Shown here: positions 4,364 to 6,005 of the stretch, piece by piece | Numbering within the stretch: position 1 is the first letter of the stretch | Layout: every line of letters begins with the position of its first letter | NCBI GenBank assembly: GCA_013698495.1 | Contig: JACCUV010000075.1 | Location: 1 to 6,005 of the forward strand | Reading direction: 5' to 3' | Source: Chloroflexia bacterium | GTDB taxonomy: Bacteria > Chloroflexota > Chloroflexia > Thermomicrobiales > UBA6265 | Length of the DNA: 6,005 bases | The notes under the pieces: generated by a model | What the model was told of the DNA's origin: nothing | The model's input: the letters and a program-made list of their open reading frames with translations, nothing else | Databases searched by the model: none | Position numbers and translations under genes: made by a program

Positions 4364-6005
4364 ATGAAAACGCTCCGCACGCGGGTGTGCCCGGCACGCC
4401 TGACTGGTTTCTTGTTCGCCGCACTACTGGCGGTGAGCGTGATGGCGCCCGCCCAGGTGGGGGCTCACGATGGTCACGAGCAAAGCAACGAGATCGCCAA
4501 TGCCGGTGGCGAAAATGTTCGGCTGCGCTCCGGACCGAGCCCGCTGGATAGCGAAATCGCCCGATTTCCGGAAGGAACCGCCGTTGCAATCGTCGACGGT
4601 CCTCACCCCGCCGACGATGGCGGCATTTGGTACCAGGTGAACGTTGGCGGGCAAACTGGCTACATGGATTCCGCCTTCCTCGTCGCCGTCGAGGTGGCAC
4701 ACGTCGGCTCCGGCAGCTCTGGCGTCGTCAGTGGAACCGCCACCGCCACCGATCCGGTGTTCCTGCGCCTTGGACCAAGCACCGCCGATGCCTCGATCGC
4801 GACGCTGGCGCCTGGCGAAACGGTGACCCTGACCGGCGCCAGTCGCGATGGCTGGAACTCGGTTTCGGCCAACGTCGGCGATGGCTGGGTCTTTGCGGAG
4901 TTCCTCGACTTCGGAACGTCGGTGCAGGGCACGCGCTACACAATCGAATCGGTGCACCTGCGGTCCGGACCCGGCACGAGCTTCAGTTCGCTCGCCACGA
5001 TGCAAGTGGGCGTCCAGCTCGAGATGACCGGAACCGAGGAAGACGGATTCGTCGAGGTCATGTCGCCGTTCGGCGAGGGTTGGGTTTTCGCTCAGTTCAT
5101 TGATGCCTCGGTCCCGGACCAACCCGTCCAGGTGGAACAGCCGGCGCCAGGGGCCCCGGTCGCATCCGGCGCACGTTTCACGCTGAACGAGGTCCACCTG
5201 CGATCCGGACCCGCCACGAGTTTCGACTCGATCGCGATCATGGAACCTGGCGTCCAGCTCGAAATGACCGGCGGTCAGGAGGGCGAATTCGTCGAGGTCA
5301 TGGCCCCGAGCGGCGCAGGTTGGGTCTCGGCCCAATTCATTGGCGCGACGGCGCCGGACGTCCCCGATGCGCAGGCGCAAAGTGTTCCGGAAGCGCCAGC
5401 GGCCGTTGAAGTTGAGGTTCCGGCCGCGACTGAAGCACGGTTCGCGAACGCCAATGTGAACCTGCGCTCGAGTCCGAGCCAGGCTGCCGCCGCCATCGTG
5501 GTGATCGCTTCCGGAACTGAAATCGCGTTTGCCGGTGAGTCCGAAAACGGCTTCTCTCGGGTCTCCACCACGGCCGGAGCAGGCTGGATTGCATCGGAGT
5601 TCCTTTCGGAATCGCCGCCGGAAGCGCCCGCCGCGCCCGCCGCGCCCGCCGCTACCAACGACCTCATCGCCTGGCCCGTCGCCGGTGGCGAGTGGTTCAT
5701 TTCGCAAGGCTACAACGGCAGCAGCCACCAAAACCGCACCCAGCACTGGCAGTATTACTACTCACTCGATCTCAAACGGTCGGATGGCGCGACGGCGGAC
5801 CAACCGATCTACGCTCCAGTGACGGGCACCGTGCGGTGGATCGACGAAGCTACCGGCGGCATGTCCATTTACATGGGCAACGGTCTCGCCTATGCCATGT
5901 TCCACGCCAATTTCGACCCGAGCATCCAGGAAGGCGACGTGCTCACACAGGGCCAGTACATGGGTGTCATTTCGCCGCCTGGTCAGGGCGCGAATGGCGG
6001 CAATC
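4364..6005 (+). CDS. Secreted five-SH3b-domain protein with M23 (LytM-type) peptidase domain, C-terminus cut by window edge
   Basis: The 547 visible residues begin with a Sec-type signal peptide: basic MKTLRTR, hydrophobic LTGFLFAALLAVSVM, probable cleavage after VGA at residue 34. Five bacterial SH3 modules follow, at about 50-107, 123-182, 190-247, 269-327 and 358-414. Each begins with an LRSGP-like motif, and the last four end in GWxxxxFL/I. Pro/Ala/Val-rich linkers separate modules 3-4, 4-5 and 5-M23. From about 435 an M23-type fold starts: YYSLDL (464-469), APVTGTVRWID (484-494), YAMFHANF (510-517), then GDVLTQGQYMG (524-534). The C-terminal HxH is beyond the edge. SH3b modules typically bind cell wall or partner proteins and M23 domains cleave peptidoglycan cross-bridges; the exact substrate is unknown. 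GGGGGAAGG supplies the ribosome-binding site before ATG 4364. No lipobox or sorting signal is visible. Not obviously linked to hut. Confidence 0.9.
   Translation, partial: MKTLRTRVCPARLTGFLFAALLAVSVMAPAQVGAHDGHEQSNEIANAGGENVRLRSGPSPLDSEIARFPEGTAVAIVDGPHPADDGGIWYQVNVGGQTGYMDSAFLVAVEVAHVGSGSSGVVSGTATATDPVFLRLGPSTADASIATLAPGETVTLTGASRDGWNSVSANVGDGWVFAEFLDFGTSVQGTRYTIESVHLRSGPGTSFSSLATMQVGVQLEMTGTEEDGFVEVMSPFGEGWVFAQFIDASVPDQPVQVEQPAPGAPVASGARFTLNEVHLRSGPATSFDSIAIMEPGVQLEMTGGQEGEFVEVMAPSGAGWVSAQFIGATAPDVPDAQAQSVPEAPAAVEVEVPAATEARFANANVNLRSSPSQAAAAIVVIASGTEIAFAGESENGFSRVSTTAGAGWIASEFLSESPPEAPAAPAAPAATNDLIAWPVAGGEWFISQGYNGSSHQNRTQHWQYYYSLDLKRSDGATADQPIYAPVTGTVRWIDEATGGMSIYMGNGLAYAMFHANFDPSIQEGDVLTQGQYMGVISPPGQGANGGN
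4952..5341 (+). repeat. Recent tandem duplication of an SH3b module (modules 3 and 4)
   Basis: Codons for residues 197-246 (4952-5101) and 277-326 (5192-5341) align without gaps at a 240-bp period. Over the first 27 residues 21 are identical, including VHLRSGP and GVQLEMTG, and the match continues through FVEVM and GW...AQFI. The other three modules are much more divergent, which points to a late duplication of this one unit. Confidence 0.8.
5624..5650 (+). repeat. 9-bp tandem repeat in the linker before the peptidase domain
   Basis: Three perfect copies of GCGCCCGCC encode Ala-Pro-Ala repeats at residues 421-429, in the flexible linker between the fifth SH3b module and the M23 domain. Each unit is three codons, so gain or loss of copies would keep the frame and only change linker length. 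Confidence 0.85.

Noticed and set aside
4060..4551. Plus-strand frames 4060-4551 and 4095-4367 before or overlapping the SH3b gene
   Set aside because: There is no recognisable product; the first continues out of frame into the real gene's signal peptide region, and the second merely ends by chance near its start.
4424..5746. A 440-codon open frame on the minus strand, antisense to the SH3b/M23 gene
   Set aside because: Its product is rich in Arg, Gly and Asp with no recognisable domain, while the plus strand encodes repeated SH3b motifs and a signal peptide. It is a shadow of GC-rich codon use.

Overview
This is a GC-rich bacterial window with four supportable protein genes and two real intergenic spaces. 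Three of the genes belong to histidine utilisation (hut): hutH and hutI on the minus strand, and hutF on the plus strand, diverging from hutI. The fourth is an unrelated secreted cell-wall-type protein (five SH3b modules followed by an M23 peptidase domain), and it runs off the right edge. The organism cannot be fixed from this sequence. The GC-rich codon use, GTG and TTG starts, and the secreted multi-SH3b/M23 protein with Pro/Ala linkers would suit a Chloroflexota (Thermomicrobia-like) genome. That is an inference of modest confidence; other high-GC lineages remain possible.

Layout. 1-1025 (minus) is hutH, with its C-terminus cut off at the left edge. 1022-2257 (minus) is hutI, complete, whose stop overlaps the hutH start by four bases (GTGA). 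2258-2356 is a 99-bp divergent promoter region holding a GT-N-TA-N-AC site, the operator form typical of HutC-type GntR regulators. 2357-3706 (plus) is hutF, starting at a TTG behind a perfect AGGAGG. 3707-4363 is a 657-bp non-coding gap. It contains a roughly 120-bp degenerate palindromic element, a perfect 9-bp-arm hairpin and smaller inverted repeats, but no convincing gene. 4364 to the right edge (plus) is the SH3b/M23 gene.

How the genes work together. HutH deaminates histidine to urocanate. Urocanase (HutU, not in the window) would make imidazolonepropionate. HutI opens that ring to N-formimino-L-glutamate, and HutF deiminates this to N-formyl-L-glutamate. HutF therefore marks the five-step (Pseudomonas/Streptomyces-type) route, which ends with an N-formylglutamate deformylase (HutG-type) that should be encoded elsewhere. 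HutH, HutI and HutF all keep the active-site residues that can be checked here, so the pathway looks functional. The SH3b/M23 protein is probably an independent transcription unit.

I found no clearly new biological system. The points most worth checking are the palindromic element, the shared divergent hut operator, the start-codon reassignments, and the unusual metal-site spacing in the M23 domain.
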